Notes: generated by a model not told the origin, from the sequence alone. Counted from the stretch's first letter, positions 18,817 to 28,153 are shown. The stretch is DNA of 56,306 bases from an uncultured Saprospiraceae bacterium (GCA_937995755.1 CALKJD010000128.1:1-56306), one strand, 5' to 3'. Program-made: numbers and translations.

Positions 18817-19139
18817 AATAAATTATTGATGTTTGTAATACGGTTAATTAATTGGTCGAATTTAACAAAAAATGTCCTTTACTTAGATCACTTCAAAAAA
18901 AAGAATAGAAAATTAGTTCTAAAAGACATTTCCCCCTTTAAAACATGTCACTAAAGTATACAGACCGACGATCGTTAATACCAAGCCATTCTTTACTCCA
19001 TAGTTATTTTGTAATTTGAAACTTATATTAGCTTAAATTTAGGTGTCTCTTACAATTACACCTTTCTTATATCGATCATTATATAGCTCTAGGCGGTTAA
19101 TCTTTATAGTGATCATAAACAAACAGAAAACAAAGTCTA
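18817..19139. other. 323-bp divergent intergenic region
   Basis: This is the shared upstream region of the Omp28-type gene (minus) and the FAD oxidoreductase (plus). I find no gene and no complete promoter. There are only partial matches: TAAATTCG on the minus strand at 18864-18857 and AATCTTTA on the plus strand near 19098. Confidence 0.4.
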
Positions 19140-20480
19140 ATGCATATAGCTATCATAGGTAATGGAATCAGTGGAATCACTACTGCAAGATGGATCAGGA
19201 AGCTTAGTGATCATAAAATCACGGTAATATCATCCGAAACAGAACATTTCTACTCGAGAACTGCGCTCATGTATATATACATGGGCCATATGAGGTACAA
19301 AGAAACCAAACCTTATGAAGATTATTTTTGGGATAAAAACAGAATTGATTTAGTATACGACCACGTGGACAACATAGACTTTGATAGTAAATCACTCTCT
19401 ATGAGAAAAGGCACTGCCATACACTACGACAAATTGGTATTGGCCTTAGGATCAGCTACCAACAAATTTGGTTGGCCAGGACAAGATCTCAACCGTGTAG
19501 CTGGATTATATTCATATGAAGATGTAGAAAACATGGAACGCCACACGCCTGGTCTCAAACGAGCTGTAATCGTAGGTGGCGGACTTATAGGTATTGAAAT
19601 GGCCGAAATGTTTAGATCAAGAGAAATCCCTGTTACGTTACTTGTACGAGAAAGTAGCTATTGGAACAATGTCTTACCTGCGGAAGAGTCAGACATGATC
19701 AGTAGACATATAAAAGAACATCATATAGACCTTAGGCTGGGTGAAGAACTTGATAGCATCGAGGACGATGGCAATGGAAACGCCTGTGCTATCAAAATGA
19801 AAAACTCTGGAGAACGTATGGAATGTGGCTATGTAGGCCTTACTGCTGGAGTACATCCTAACGTAAAATGGCTCAAAGAAACTCCGCTCAAAATCGAGAG
19901 AGGAATCGTGGTTGACAATCATCTACAAACTAACATCAAAGATGTATATGCCATCGGAGATTGTGCTCAACTTGCTGAACCTAAACCAGGAAGAAGAAAT
20001 ATAGAAGCCATTTGGTATGCCGGTCGTATGATGGGTGAGACTGTCGCTTATAATATATGTGGCAAAGCAGTAGATTATGATCCTGGCATTTGGTTTAACT
20101 CTGCTAAATTTTTAGATATAGAGTATCAGGTATATGGAGATGTACCAGGTACACTACATGATTATCTTTCTACACTCTACTGGGAGCATCCTGATGGTGA
20201 TAAAGCGATAAGAATCAACTACCATACTGAAAGTGGCAAGGTTGCAGGATTTAACTTGATGGGTATCAGATTCCGTCATGAAGTATGCGAAAAGTGGATC
20301 AAGGAAGGAACTCAACTCCAAGAAGTATTAGAAAATCTCAATTTAGCGAATTTCGATCCTGAGTTTTACAAAACTTATGAGACACAGATTAGGAAAAGTT
20401 TTTCGGAGCAATCAGGAATCAGCTATCAAGTGAAATCCAAAAGGATACTAGATAGAGTTACTGCATTTTTAAATAGATAA
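19140..20480 (+). CDS. FAD-dependent NAD(P)H oxidoreductase (Pyr_redox_2)
   Basis: A 446-aa protein of the NirB/rubredoxin-reductase-like branch. FAD fold: IAIIGNGISGITTARWI at residues 3-19; the second fold has VIVGGGLIGIEMAEMF; and the FAD-ribityl motif appears as DVYAIGDCAQL. No redox CxxC disulfide of the lipoamide type is present, so electrons probably leave the flavin directly to a partner protein. The partner may be the membrane polyferredoxin encoded 10 bp downstream. The C-terminal ~100 residues are a distinct beta-containing domain. Together the pair suggests transfer of NAD(P)H electrons to membrane Fe-S centres; the final acceptor is not visible here. Start ATG at 19140 fits the FAD motif at the extreme N-terminus. 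Confidence 0.87.
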   Translation: MHIAIIGNGISGITTARWIRKLSDHKITVISSETEHFYSRTALMYIYMGHMRYKETKPYEDYFWDKNRIDLVYDHVDNIDFDSKSLSMRKGTAIHYDKLVLALGSATNKFGWPGQDLNRVAGLYSYEDVENMERHTPGLKRAVIVGGGLIGIEMAEMFRSREIPVTLLVRESSYWNNVLPAEESDMISRHIKEHHIDLRLGEELDSIEDDGNGNACAIKMKNSGERMECGYVGLTAGVHPNVKWLKETPLKIERGIVVDNHLQTNIKDVYAIGDCAQLAEPKPGRRNIEAIWYAGRMMGETVAYNICGKAVDYDPGIWFNSAKFLDIEYQVYGDVPGTLHDYLSTLYWEHPDGDKAIRINYHTESGKVAGFNLMGIRFRHEVCEKWIKEGTQLQEVLENLNLANFDPEFYKTYETQIRKSFSEQSGISYQVKSKRILDRVTAFLNR

Positions 20481-20490
20481 AGGAAGAAAC

Positions 20491-22101
20491 ATGTCAAATT
20501 ATATAGATAAAAGTTTATCAATAGCGAACCCAAACCCGCACAATTTGGGATTGACTGAACGTCTAGCTATCCTTGTAGGATTGATAGGATTGACCATTGC
20601 AGGATTACATGCTGGCGGAATAAGTTTTGCTAGCACAGGAATGACATTCACTATTGCATTTACATTAATGGGTATGAGTATCCTTTGGTATACCTTACAA
20701 CATTATGCTACTAAGAAAGCTGGCATCAAAAACGATGGTGTTTGGTTTAGTTCTTTAGCTAGTCGAGGTGTAATCGGATGGACATTAGGTGTCGTACTTA
20801 CAGGGTTTTATGTGTTATTATATTGGTTTCCTGAGGTGTTAGGTATGGGTAAAGATGGAGCTGCCAACTCAGGTATAATTTCATTATTTGATCCTTTATC
20901 AAATGTATTTCATGGAAAGCCTGCCAGCCAGTGGTTTATGTATGGTACTATGTATACGTTTGCTATTTTCTTTTTTGGAATAAAATTTATATACAAATAC
21001 AGACACAATGCGTATCAAGTGATACGAACATTATCTGTTATGTTTTTTCAATTGTTTTTAGCCTATCTGATACCGGAGATTCTTTCTGGTCTCAATGGTG
21101 GATTCGAAGGAAAATGGTTTGATATGGATCTAAAAAACCAATGGCCTTTGGATTATGATTTCGCACAGCAGTGGCATATAGACAATATGCTATCCGCTGG
21201 AAATATCGGTTGGTTTTTCTTCATTTGGAGTCTCTTGCTTGTATTTGTTGTATCTCCATTCCTAACCTACAAATATGGAAAAAGATGGTATTGCTCTTGG
21301 GTATGTGGCTGTGGTGGTCTTGCAGAGACTGCGGGTGATCCATTTAGACATTTATCAGATAAATCTATGAAGGCATGGAAAATAGAGCGATGGATGATAC
21401 ATGCCGTATTGCTATTTTCATTTGTGATGACTATTGCGGTAGTGTACTCTTACCTAGGAGACGACGGTTCTAAATATTCGCTTACTAGATCAGGCTTCAC
21501 TTGGATCATGATAGCTCTACTTCTTGCTTTGGCTGCTGGATACGCTTTTCTACAAAAGAAAAATAAAGATGGTAATAAAAATAAGATATACTTAGCTTCA
21601 GGATCGGCTGTATTAGTTGCCATTTTACTAGGAATGAACTGGGCATTTGGAAGTGGAAATGCATTCTTTCTAGGTGGTGAAACCTTTAAAGGTGCTTATG
21701 GATTTTATGTTGGAGCCTTATTTTCAGGTGTCGTTGGTGTTGGCTTCTACCCTATCATGGGGTCTAGAGTGTGGTGTAGATTTGGTTGTCCTATGGCGGC
21801 AATCTTAGGATTACAACAAAAGCTATTTTCAAAGTTCCGTATTACTACCAACGGTGGACAATGTATCTCTTGCGGCAACTGTTCAACTTACTGTGAAATG
21901 GGAATAGACGTAAGGTCATATGCGCAAAAAGGACAGAATATAGTACGAGCTAGTTGTGTTGGATGTGGTGTATGCTCAGCCGTATGTCCTAGAGGTGTAT
22001 TGAGATTAGAAAATGGATCTGATGACATCTTTAATAAGACTGAAGAATACAAGGCTATACACATCAGTGAAGAAGGAGTAAAGATTGATTTATTGGCGTA
22101 A
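20491..22101 (+). CDS. Membrane polyferredoxin (NapH/NosR-type 4Fe-4S protein)
   Basis: A 536-aa protein with about ten hydrophobic helices. Between helices it has CxxxC-type cytoplasmic loops (CSWVCGCGG, about 269, and CRFGCPM, about 432) that are typical of NapH/NosR/CcoG proteins. Near the C-terminus it has two [4Fe-4S] ferredoxin motifs: Cys458-461-464-468 and Cys489-492-495-499. No N-terminal FMN domain (as in NosR) is present. Members of this superfamily move electrons through the membrane to periplasmic reductases. The gene starts 10 bp after the FAD oxidoreductase and ends 43 bp from a converging histidine kinase. No reductase (nap, nos, nir) is adjacent, so the acceptor is unknown. 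Confidence 0.87.
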   Translation: MSNYIDKSLSIANPNPHNLGLTERLAILVGLIGLTIAGLHAGGISFASTGMTFTIAFTLMGMSILWYTLQHYATKKAGIKNDGVWFSSLASRGVIGWTLGVVLTGFYVLLYWFPEVLGMGKDGAANSGIISLFDPLSNVFHGKPASQWFMYGTMYTFAIFFFGIKFIYKYRHNAYQVIRTLSVMFFQLFLAYLIPEILSGLNGGFEGKWFDMDLKNQWPLDYDFAQQWHIDNMLSAGNIGWFFFIWSLLLVFVVSPFLTYKYGKRWYCSWVCGCGGLAETAGDPFRHLSDKSMKAWKIERWMIHAVLLFSFVMTIAVVYSYLGDDGSKYSLTRSGFTWIMIALLLALAAGYAFLQKKNKDGNKNKIYLASGSAVLVAILLGMNWAFGSGNAFFLGGETFKGAYGFYVGALFSGVVGVGFYPIMGSRVWCRFGCPMAAILGLQQKLFSKFRITTNGGQCISCGNCSTYCEMGIDVRSYAQKGQNIVRASCVGCGVCSAVCPRGVLRLENGSDDIFNKTEEYKAIHISEEGVKIDLLA

Positions 22102-22108
22102 GCTTATG

Positions 22109-22145
22109 ATAGGAAGTGGATATCAAATAAATGTTCACTTCCTAT
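22109..22145. terminator. Weak hairpin between converging genes
   Basis: ATAGGAAGTG (22109-22118) pairs perfectly with CACTTCCTAT (22136-22145), with a 17-nt loop. It overlaps the histidine kinase stop codon. No U-run follows, so this is a candidate terminator or mRNA-end stabiliser only. Confidence 0.4.
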
Positions 22146-24055
22146 TAAATCGGAATATCTATAACTACTTGAGTACCTGGATTAAGATCTTTGTATTGAA
22201 TAGCATCCGGAGTATTGGACTTGGACAACTTTTGAAGTCTCTCTTTGGCCAAAGCGATGGCTACAGACTTATGAGTAGCTGTTTTCTTTAGAGCTGCTGC
22301 TGCTCTGCCAATACCATTATCCTTGATCATGCAATGAATACTTGTTTCCTTATCAATGATGTCAACACTGATATATCCATCTTTGATAGAAGAAACACCA
22401 TGTAATATTGCATTTTCTAAAAAGGGTTGAAGAATCATTGGCGGTATCTTTACATCATCCGAAAGTAACGAATCATCCACATTAATCTTGTAGTGAAACG
22501 AATTAGATCTTGTCATTTGTTCGATACTCAGATAGTCTTCAATATAATTTATTTCTGTTTGAAGATCTATTTTATCAACCGTACTAAAATCCAATATTGA
22601 TCGCATCATTCTACTAAAAGTTCTGATGTATTTTTTTGCCTCATCATTTCTGTTGAGGGCGACTAATCCCTGAATAGAGTTTAGAGCATTGAATAAAAAA
22701 TGTGGATTCATTTGCAACTGCATAGTCTTTTGCTGAGCCTGAACTAAGTCATTAGCTGTTCTTAATTTAGAAGTAAGCAATGCAGATTTCTCTTTATATT
22801 CTTGTAATCTATAATTTGCAAACAACGCTAAAAAGAGTAAGAACATACATGAGGCACCTAAAACCCACCAAAGCACAGAAACTTCATTTTTGGCCTTAAC
22901 ACTAATCTTAATAGGGTCGCTATAGCTGTATTGGCTCCCATCTATCGAAGACCGAAATCGATACGTATACTCACCCGCAGCTATATCGTTATACACTATA
23001 CTACGGTCTGTTGTAAGCGATTGGTATTCTGTATCTAACGGAGATAATAAAGATTGAAACTTTATACTCTTGGGTTGCCGAAGATGGATAGCTCCATATT
23101 GGATTTTCACATCACTACCCTCTTCTCTAACGATTATATCATCATCCGACTGGATCACACCATTGATACTAATGGTAATATCTGAATTCTGCGGTCCTAT
23201 AAGATTACCACTCTCAAATTTATGTTGAATAATATTACCCTCTTCTGCAAACCAAATATCTCCCCACCTATCTTTGATTACTTCTGAAGGGCTATGCTTA
23301 AAATCTATTTTTACCATTTGATAATCCTTAGAATTCCACTTCAACAATTGCCCTTCACCTTGTATATATAAATCTTGTTCTAACTCAAAAAGTCTATCAA
23401 CTTTCATCTTGCCATCTAATCCATCTATTTGAACTTGCTTGAGCATTCGATCCTTAACAACTCTCAACCCTGAATCTGTAGCTACCCAAATACCCTCACG
23501 ATAGTTGACCATATCATTGATATTAAAGGAATCTCTAGCCATTACTTTCCAAGATCCAGATTTGTAGTTATATATGGTATTGAAATTAGATAAATAATAC
23601 TGTCCCTCTAAGTGATAAAATTTAGCAAGAGAACTAACTGGATTTGTCCAATCATTTACTAATTGATAGCGCCCTTCTTTAAAAAGGTACATTCCTGTCT
23701 GTGTCAAAACAAACTCTTTGCCATCCATAGAAATATATGAATAGCATTCTTCATTTAGTGGTTGTTGCTCTACTGATAGCGGAGACCATTTCAACACACC
23801 AGATTTGGAAAGCAATATAAATTGATCTTTTTGTTGGCTTATAGCTGTGGCACCCTTAATTCCATCAGATAACAAATTGAATTCTGCTCCATTGAAAAGA
23901 TACAGTTTTCCTGATTGAGATAAAGTAATAAGTGCTCCATCATCCGAGGATTGCAGAGACACCATTGCCTCTGGTACATTATGTATATGTCTCTGAGAAA
24001 ACAGTGCTGTAGTCCCACTCAATAAAAGACATATTAAAAAATTCCTTAGATCCAT
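22145..24055 (-). CDS. LytS-type sensor histidine kinase with periplasmic propeller
   Basis: A 636-aa kinase with a Sec signal (about 1-20, ending LFSQ), a periplasmic region of propeller-like repeats (about 22-285), a Y_Y_Y-like beta domain (about 300-392), one transmembrane helix (about 395-420), and a His_kinase (PF06580) module. The phospho-acceptor is His452 in MNPHFLFNALNS. ATP-binding motifs are PFLENAILHG (N-box, about 544) and KDNGIGR (about 578). This family usually pairs with a LytTR response regulator. No such gene is adjacent, so this is an orphan kinase here. The nearest upstream region contains a 16-bp palindrome. Its signal is not known. Confidence 0.9.
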   Translation of the reverse strand: MDLRNFLICLLLSGTTALFSQRHIHNVPEAMVSLQSSDDGALITLSQSGKLYLFNGAEFNLLSDGIKGATAISQQKDQFILLSKSGVLKWSPLSVEQQPLNEECYSYISMDGKEFVLTQTGMYLFKEGRYQLVNDWTNPVSSLAKFYHLEGQYYLSNFNTIYNYKSGSWKVMARDSFNINDMVNYREGIWVATDSGLRVVKDRMLKQVQIDGLDGKMKVDRLFELEQDLYIQGEGQLLKWNSKDYQMVKIDFKHSPSEVIKDRWGDIWFAEEGNIIQHKFESGNLIGPQNSDITISINGVIQSDDDIIVREEGSDVKIQYGAIHLRQPKSIKFQSLLSPLDTEYQSLTTDRSIVYNDIAAGEYTYRFRSSIDGSQYSYSDPIKISVKAKNEVSVLWWVLGASCMFLLFLALFANYRLQEYKEKSALLTSKLRTANDLVQAQQKTMQLQMNPHFLFNALNSIQGLVALNRNDEAKKYIRTFSRMMRSILDFSTVDKIDLQTEINYIEDYLSIEQMTRSNSFHYKINVDDSLLSDDVKIPPMILQPFLENAILHGVSSIKDGYISVDIIDKETSIHCMIKDNGIGRAAAALKKTATHKSVAIALAKERLQKLSKSNTPDAIQYKDLNPGTQVVIDIPI

Positions 24056-24423
24056 ATGGCTAAGGTAACTTGATTAATAACTATATAATTGCTCTGGATG
24101 ATAAATCTTTTGAAAACGACTTCCTCATGAATAAAGTGGAAGTTCAGTAGCATCCAATACAAATTAATTTGTACAACTAACTGAAGTAAAAAATATAGAA
24201 TCTATTTCAAATTAGCGTGTTGAAATTTCTTAAATTATTGACAATGGGATGTAAAAGAATAAAATAGTGATGATTCTTAAATCGTTTTGGAAGCTTCTGA
24301 TAGAACTTATTAGACCAGCTTTCTAATATTAAATCTATTTGGTCGAATCTTTAACGCTACTAGTCGATGTGGTGAAACTTAGCAATAACATCTTGCGCTT
24401 ATACTATTAAACAATATAAACCC
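24056..24423. other. 368-bp divergent intergenic region with a palindrome
   Basis: It lies between the histidine kinase (minus) and the Pmp3 mini-gene (plus). A perfect 16-bp palindrome, TACAAATTAATTTGTA, occupies 24158-24173, flanked by an outer inverted repeat TTCAGT (24143-24148) / ACTGAA (24180-24185). No gene or complete promoter consensus is found. Confidence 0.45.
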
Positions 24424-24576
24424 ATGTCATTACTAAGAGCCATTCTCGCTATTATTTTTCCACCATTAGCTGTATTAGACAAAGGCTGTGGATCCATATT
24501 AATCGTCACTTTACTCTCCATACTTTGTTGGATTCCTGGAGTTATAGCTGCATTGATTATAATAAATAAAAGATAG
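24424..24576 (+). CDS. Pmp3/YqaE-family membrane proteolipid (50 aa)
   Basis: A 50-aa protein, read directly from the DNA. It has two hydrophobic helices joined by a short loop containing the family signature: FPPLAVLDKGCGS, then SILCWIPGVIAALIII. This matches PF01679 (Pmp3/YqaE, formerly UPF0057), small inner-membrane proteins that affect membrane potential and ion stress in yeast and plants; the bacterial role is poorly known. The ATG at 24424 gives the expected compact size (50-56 aa). It converges on the DUF4412 gene with a 56-bp gap. Confidence 0.88.
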   Translation: MSLLRAILAIIFPPLAVLDKGCGSILIVTLLSILCWIPGVIAALIIINKR

Positions 24577-24632
24577 AATAATACTGATCATTGATCTCAA
24601 TAGAAACGACCACGCTTTAAACTAATATTCTG

Positions 24633-25514
24633 CTATTTTTCAGTAGCGTACGTTTCTTGTTTGTAATCTTTATTGTTGATCGTAAAAGCTGTTTCGATAA
24701 CTTTTTTGACTTCAAACTTAGATTTCTTATTCTTAGCTTTCGTCTTCGACTCGGATTTAAGTGTCATTCCTTCTGGCATTCGATCTCGTTGAGTGGTTGG
24801 AAGCATCTGCTTCAGGTATGGACCAAATGACTCTTTCCAGGATATTGGAAAATCTTCGGCTACATAAGCTTTAGTAGTAGTCTCTTCATCATCTATCTCC
24901 CATTCATCGCATTGATATCCAGCTATTTTTTTGGTTTTACCGGTTTTCTCCATAGTCATTTCGTAAGCATCTTCATCTACACTTGTCGCTGCCATTGCAC
25001 CAGCTAGTGAAAGCATTGAAGGCATACCTTGTACCGTCTTTTCTTCTTCATTGTACACTGCCATTAAATTATTTTTGGTGTCGAAGATCATAAGCATTCG
25101 TTTGCCTTCTTCTATTTGGACGAATCCTATGGCAGAACCATCCTTGGTCATCAACATTTCCATATCTGACTTATCCCCATCATAATCCTTTGTCTCACAT
25201 TCTAATGTGATATCAAAAGTGTAGCTATCTGGAAGGTCAACTGGTTGGAGAAATGCCTTGGCAAACGCATCGTAGTCTACATCTGTTTTGCCATTAATAC
25301 TATCCTGCTCATATCTCTCCTTGAGCATATCATCTATCGCCTTATCGATAGGTTTCATTGCAGCTCTCGCGATCTCTTCTGATATACGCTCAACTACTTT
25401 ATCCTCGATTTTATTACTTATTTTATCCTTAGCTCGATCCATGATACGACCGAAAATCTGAGCCTGAGAGAAAGAAATTGTTAAACAAGCGATAATGGTA
25501 AATACTATTTTCAT
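24633..25514 (-). CDS. DUF4412-family secreted protein
   Basis: A 293-aa protein with a Sec signal (about 1-19, ending SQAQ). An amphipathic helical segment (about 20-70, rich in D, K, E, R) precedes a beta-rich domain (about 90-290) with regularly placed YTFDITLECE, KRMLMIFDTKNNLMAVY, and GYQCDEWEIDDEET elements; the last is the diagnostic 'G.xCxxW' core of DUF4412. The C-terminus is Lys-rich with several SKTKAKNKKSK-like residues. Function is unknown; the fold is thought to relate to lipoprotein-carrier-like barrels. It converges on the Pmp3 gene, and a terminator of the neighbouring tonB lies in its 5' region. Confidence 0.8.
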   Translation of the reverse strand: MKIVFTIIACLTISFSQAQIFGRIMDRAKDKISNKIEDKVVERISEEIARAAMKPIDKAIDDMLKERYEQDSINGKTDVDYDAFAKAFLQPVDLPDSYTFDITLECETKDYDGDKSDMEMLMTKDGSAIGFVQIEEGKRMLMIFDTKNNLMAVYNEEEKTVQGMPSMLSLAGAMAATSVDEDAYEMTMEKTGKTKKIAGYQCDEWEIDDEETTTKAYVAEDFPISWKESFGPYLKQMLPTTQRDRMPEGMTLKSESKTKAKNKKSKFEVKKVIETAFTINNKDYKQETYATEK

Positions 25515-25542
25515 GATGGTTTATGGTTTTGAGTTATTACTA

Positions 25543-25550
25543 CAAAGATA
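25543..25550 (-). promoter_or_regulatory. Candidate -7 element for the DUF4412 gene
   Basis: The minus strand reads TATCTTTG (25550-25543), a perfect TAnnTTTG, 28 nt before the start codon at 25514. A -33 TTTG at 19-21 nt is not evident. Confidence 0.45.
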
Positions 25551-25656
25551 ATACATCTCTTATAAAATTCAGTGACACAATACATGAACGGCCTTTAGCA
25601 ACGAATAATCGGCAATTTAGAATGTAAAAAAGATAGATCCACATATCCATACAAAA

Positions 25657-25681
25657 ACGACACGCCAATTAAGCGTGTCGT
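25657..25681 (-). terminator. Terminator downstream of the tonB-type gene
   Basis: ACGACACGC (25657-25665) pairs perfectly with GCGTGTCGT (25673-25681) around CAATTAA. On the minus strand it ends in T5. It lies 37 nt past the TonB stop. Confidence 0.85.
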
Positions 25682-25718
25682 CTACGAAATTCATCAAATC
25701 AACTTTCTTGTCCTAATA

Positions 25719-26609
25719 CTACTTATTGAGCTCAAAGGTAATTGGCAACGTGTATCTTACTTTTACTTTTCTGTGATGTTGTTTTCCTGGTGTCCAAAAG
25801 CCCTTCTCCTCTACCATACTTTCTATTACTTTTGATGCTGCAGCTCCACATCCACCACCGATATCTCTTACGATCTTTACATCTGTGATGTCACCATTCG
25901 TCTCTATGACAAACTGTAAGATTACTCTACCTGTGATATTATTATCTCTAGCTACTTTTGGATACTTTAGATTACCATATACATATTCCATTAGCTGAGT
26001 TTCTGTACATTTCCTTTTATCGGCATCACTTACATCATCCTCATTACAGCCTGGAAATCTTGGCATTTGTTCTGCTATGCTAACAATTTCTCCTACGTAA
26101 GGTACATCCTCTGGCAATATCACCTGAGGTGTAGGCGGTGCTGGTTGAGGGATATTACTAGATACATCACTAGTTTCCACTACTGCGTCTATGGGTATTT
26201 CTAAAGGGATCTCTTTTGGCTGTTCTATTTCTACCAAATCATCGACTTCTAGAATAAGGGGATTAGGCGGCGGTGGCGTTGGTATTGGTTTAGATTTTTT
26301 GGTGACATGCATTGTTGCAGGTATTTCTATTACATCTTCATAATCTACCGCTGCAGGTATATAATTATGTACTGTCCTTTCCGTCTTCGTCCAAGACATC
26401 AGCGTAATAGTCATTAGTAACGCAATGCAGACACCAAAAGCATGCAAACCGCTTGTATTTTTCAGTGGTGAATTATTTGATCTAGTAACTGGATTACTTA
26501 GTTTGGACCTCCAGTAGTACCTCATACCGACTATACTAATAATTACAGCCAGACCTATTAAAGCGAAAGCAAGGGCTACAGTGTTTCCATTGAGAGATAG
26601 ATGCGTCAT
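25719..26609 (-). CDS. TonB-family energy transducer
   Basis: A 296-aa protein with two hydrophobic segments near the N-terminus (about 10-30 and 55-75), a Pro-rich spacer (about 100-160, including PIPTPPPPNPLI), and a TonB C-terminal domain (about 200-296) with YPKVARDNNITGRVILQFVI, GDITDVKIVRDIGGGCG, and the last strand VKVRYTLPITFEL. TonB couples the proton-motive force (through ExbBD) to outer-membrane receptors such as the one at 29742. The two-helix N-terminus is unusual relative to single-helix TonB of Proteobacteria but occurs in Bacteroidota. exbB/exbD are not in this window. Confidence 0.9.
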   Translation of the reverse strand: MTHLSLNGNTVALAFALIGLAVIISIVGMRYYWRSKLSNPVTRSNNSPLKNTSGLHAFGVCIALLMTITLMSWTKTERTVHNYIPAAVDYEDVIEIPATMHVTKKSKPIPTPPPPNPLILEVDDLVEIEQPKEIPLEIPIDAVVETSDVSSNIPQPAPPTPQVILPEDVPYVGEIVSIAEQMPRFPGCNEDDVSDADKRKCTETQLMEYVYGNLKYPKVARDNNITGRVILQFVIETNGDITDVKIVRDIGGGCGAAASKVIESMVEEKGFWTPGKQHHRKVKVRYTLPITFELNK

Positions 26610-26776
26610 AATATTACATTTTTAGACTTGAGTAATCTGAGAATAGACACTTGCCATTCTCTAAAATGTTCTGTTTCCTGAAAAATAGAAAAGCAGAATT
26701 ATGAAGCTTCAATAGTAAGATGCATACCTATACGTCAATGGTGTGATGATCCATAAATTTTAACGATCTTCGCCGA

Positions 26777-27952
26777 ATGAAAAGAGTACAACTCCACAAA
26801 GGAAGAGACATATCCATACAACGTCAGCACCCTTGGATATTTAGTAGAGCAGTGAAAGTCGTCGAGCCAATAGAAGAAGGTGAGCGTGTAATAGTCAGTG
26901 ATCACAGAGGTATTGACAGATGTCAAGCTCATTATCATGACTCGAGCATTATGCTACGAGTTCTTACTGAAGATATCCAAATGGGCGTAGAAGCTTATTG
27001 GGACGATACGATAGGTAGAGCCATACATCTAAGGGATTCGCTAGGATTTCCTAATGAATTAACTGATGCGTATCGCTTAATTAATGGAGAGGGGGATCAT
27101 GCTTCAGGCCTAATTATCGATGTATACGGTGATACGGCAGTAATACAATGCCACACATATGCTATGCATAGAGAGCTTGACCATATCGCCGCTAGTCTCA
27201 GGAAGTTTGGCGAAGGTGTAATCAACTACCTATATACAAAACCAGTGCGTACGCTAAAAGAAAGGTACGATGATGTAGTCACTGGATATATTGGAAGTGA
27301 AGGTCCTGAAGTTGTCAAGTTTAAAGAGCATGGCATCTTATATGAATCGAATCTAGAAATAGCACAAAAAACAGGATTCTTTCTAGATCAGAGAGATAAT
27401 CGTAAGTTAATAGGTTCCCTTTCTGAAGGCAAGACCGTGATGAATAACTATTGCTATACAGGTGGATTTTCATTATGTGCCTTACAGGGCGGTGCTACCA
27501 AGGTGAGTTCTGTAGATATCTCAGGTAAAGCTATTGAGCAATTGGAAGCCCTGATGGATCTTAATGGATTTAATGATGGTCGTCATGAATCAGTAGTCGC
27601 CGATGTAAAAAAATATCTTGCAACAGACGATCCTGAAATGTATGATATCGTAATCACTGATCCTCCAGCATTTGCTAAGAGCCAAAAGAAAAGACACTCG
27701 GCCGTACAAGCGTACAAAAGAATGAATGCCATGGCTATGCAACATGTCAAACCTGGGGGTATCTTATTTGCATTTTCCTGTTCACAAGTGGTAGGAAGAC
27801 AATTATTCTATGATACAATGGTATCGGCAGCTATGGAATCAGGAAGAAGTGTACAAGTCATATATCAATTAGATCAAGGACCTGATCATGCGATCAACAT
27901 ATTCCATACTGAGGGGCATTATCTCAAAGGGTTAGGTATGGTTATTAGTTGA
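26777..27952 (+). CDS. RlmI-type class I SAM-dependent rRNA methyltransferase
   Basis: A 391-aa protein. Residues 1-75 form a PUA-like RNA-binding domain (HPWIFSRAVKVV). Residues about 80-190 are the middle region of the RlmI/RlmK family, and residues about 200-391 form the Rossmann methyltransferase fold with NYCYTGGFSLCALQGGA (SAM-binding) and ITDPPAFAKSQKK (catalytic DPP motif) around residue 293. A later FSCSQVVG supplies the conserved cysteine of the RNA m5C enzymes. E. coli RlmI methylates C1962 of 23S rRNA; the exact target here is inferred. The gene stands alone between two gaps of 167 and 201 bp. Confidence 0.9.
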   Translation: MKRVQLHKGRDISIQRQHPWIFSRAVKVVEPIEEGERVIVSDHRGIDRCQAHYHDSSIMLRVLTEDIQMGVEAYWDDTIGRAIHLRDSLGFPNELTDAYRLINGEGDHASGLIIDVYGDTAVIQCHTYAMHRELDHIAASLRKFGEGVINYLYTKPVRTLKERYDDVVTGYIGSEGPEVVKFKEHGILYESNLEIAQKTGFFLDQRDNRKLIGSLSEGKTVMNNYCYTGGFSLCALQGGATKVSSVDISGKAIEQLEALMDLNGFNDGRHESVVADVKKYLATDDPEMYDIVITDPPAFAKSQKKRHSAVQAYKRMNAMAMQHVKPGGILFAFSCSQVVGRQLFYDTMVSAAMESGRSVQVIYQLDQGPDHAINIFHTEGHYLKGLGMVIS

Positions 27953-28153
27953 TCATATCTCTAGTCTTGTATCGACTATTTCACCTTAGATTTATAATAA
28001 TCTGTAAACATTCTAAAGAACCTACCATTCTATTGCCCTTGATATATATCGAAATCAGAATTGATGCGAAATATCGAACATTAACCTACAAACATAGATT
28101 TAATATATCTGTGGCATAGAATTAGCATCTTTACACATAAGGAAAATACATCA

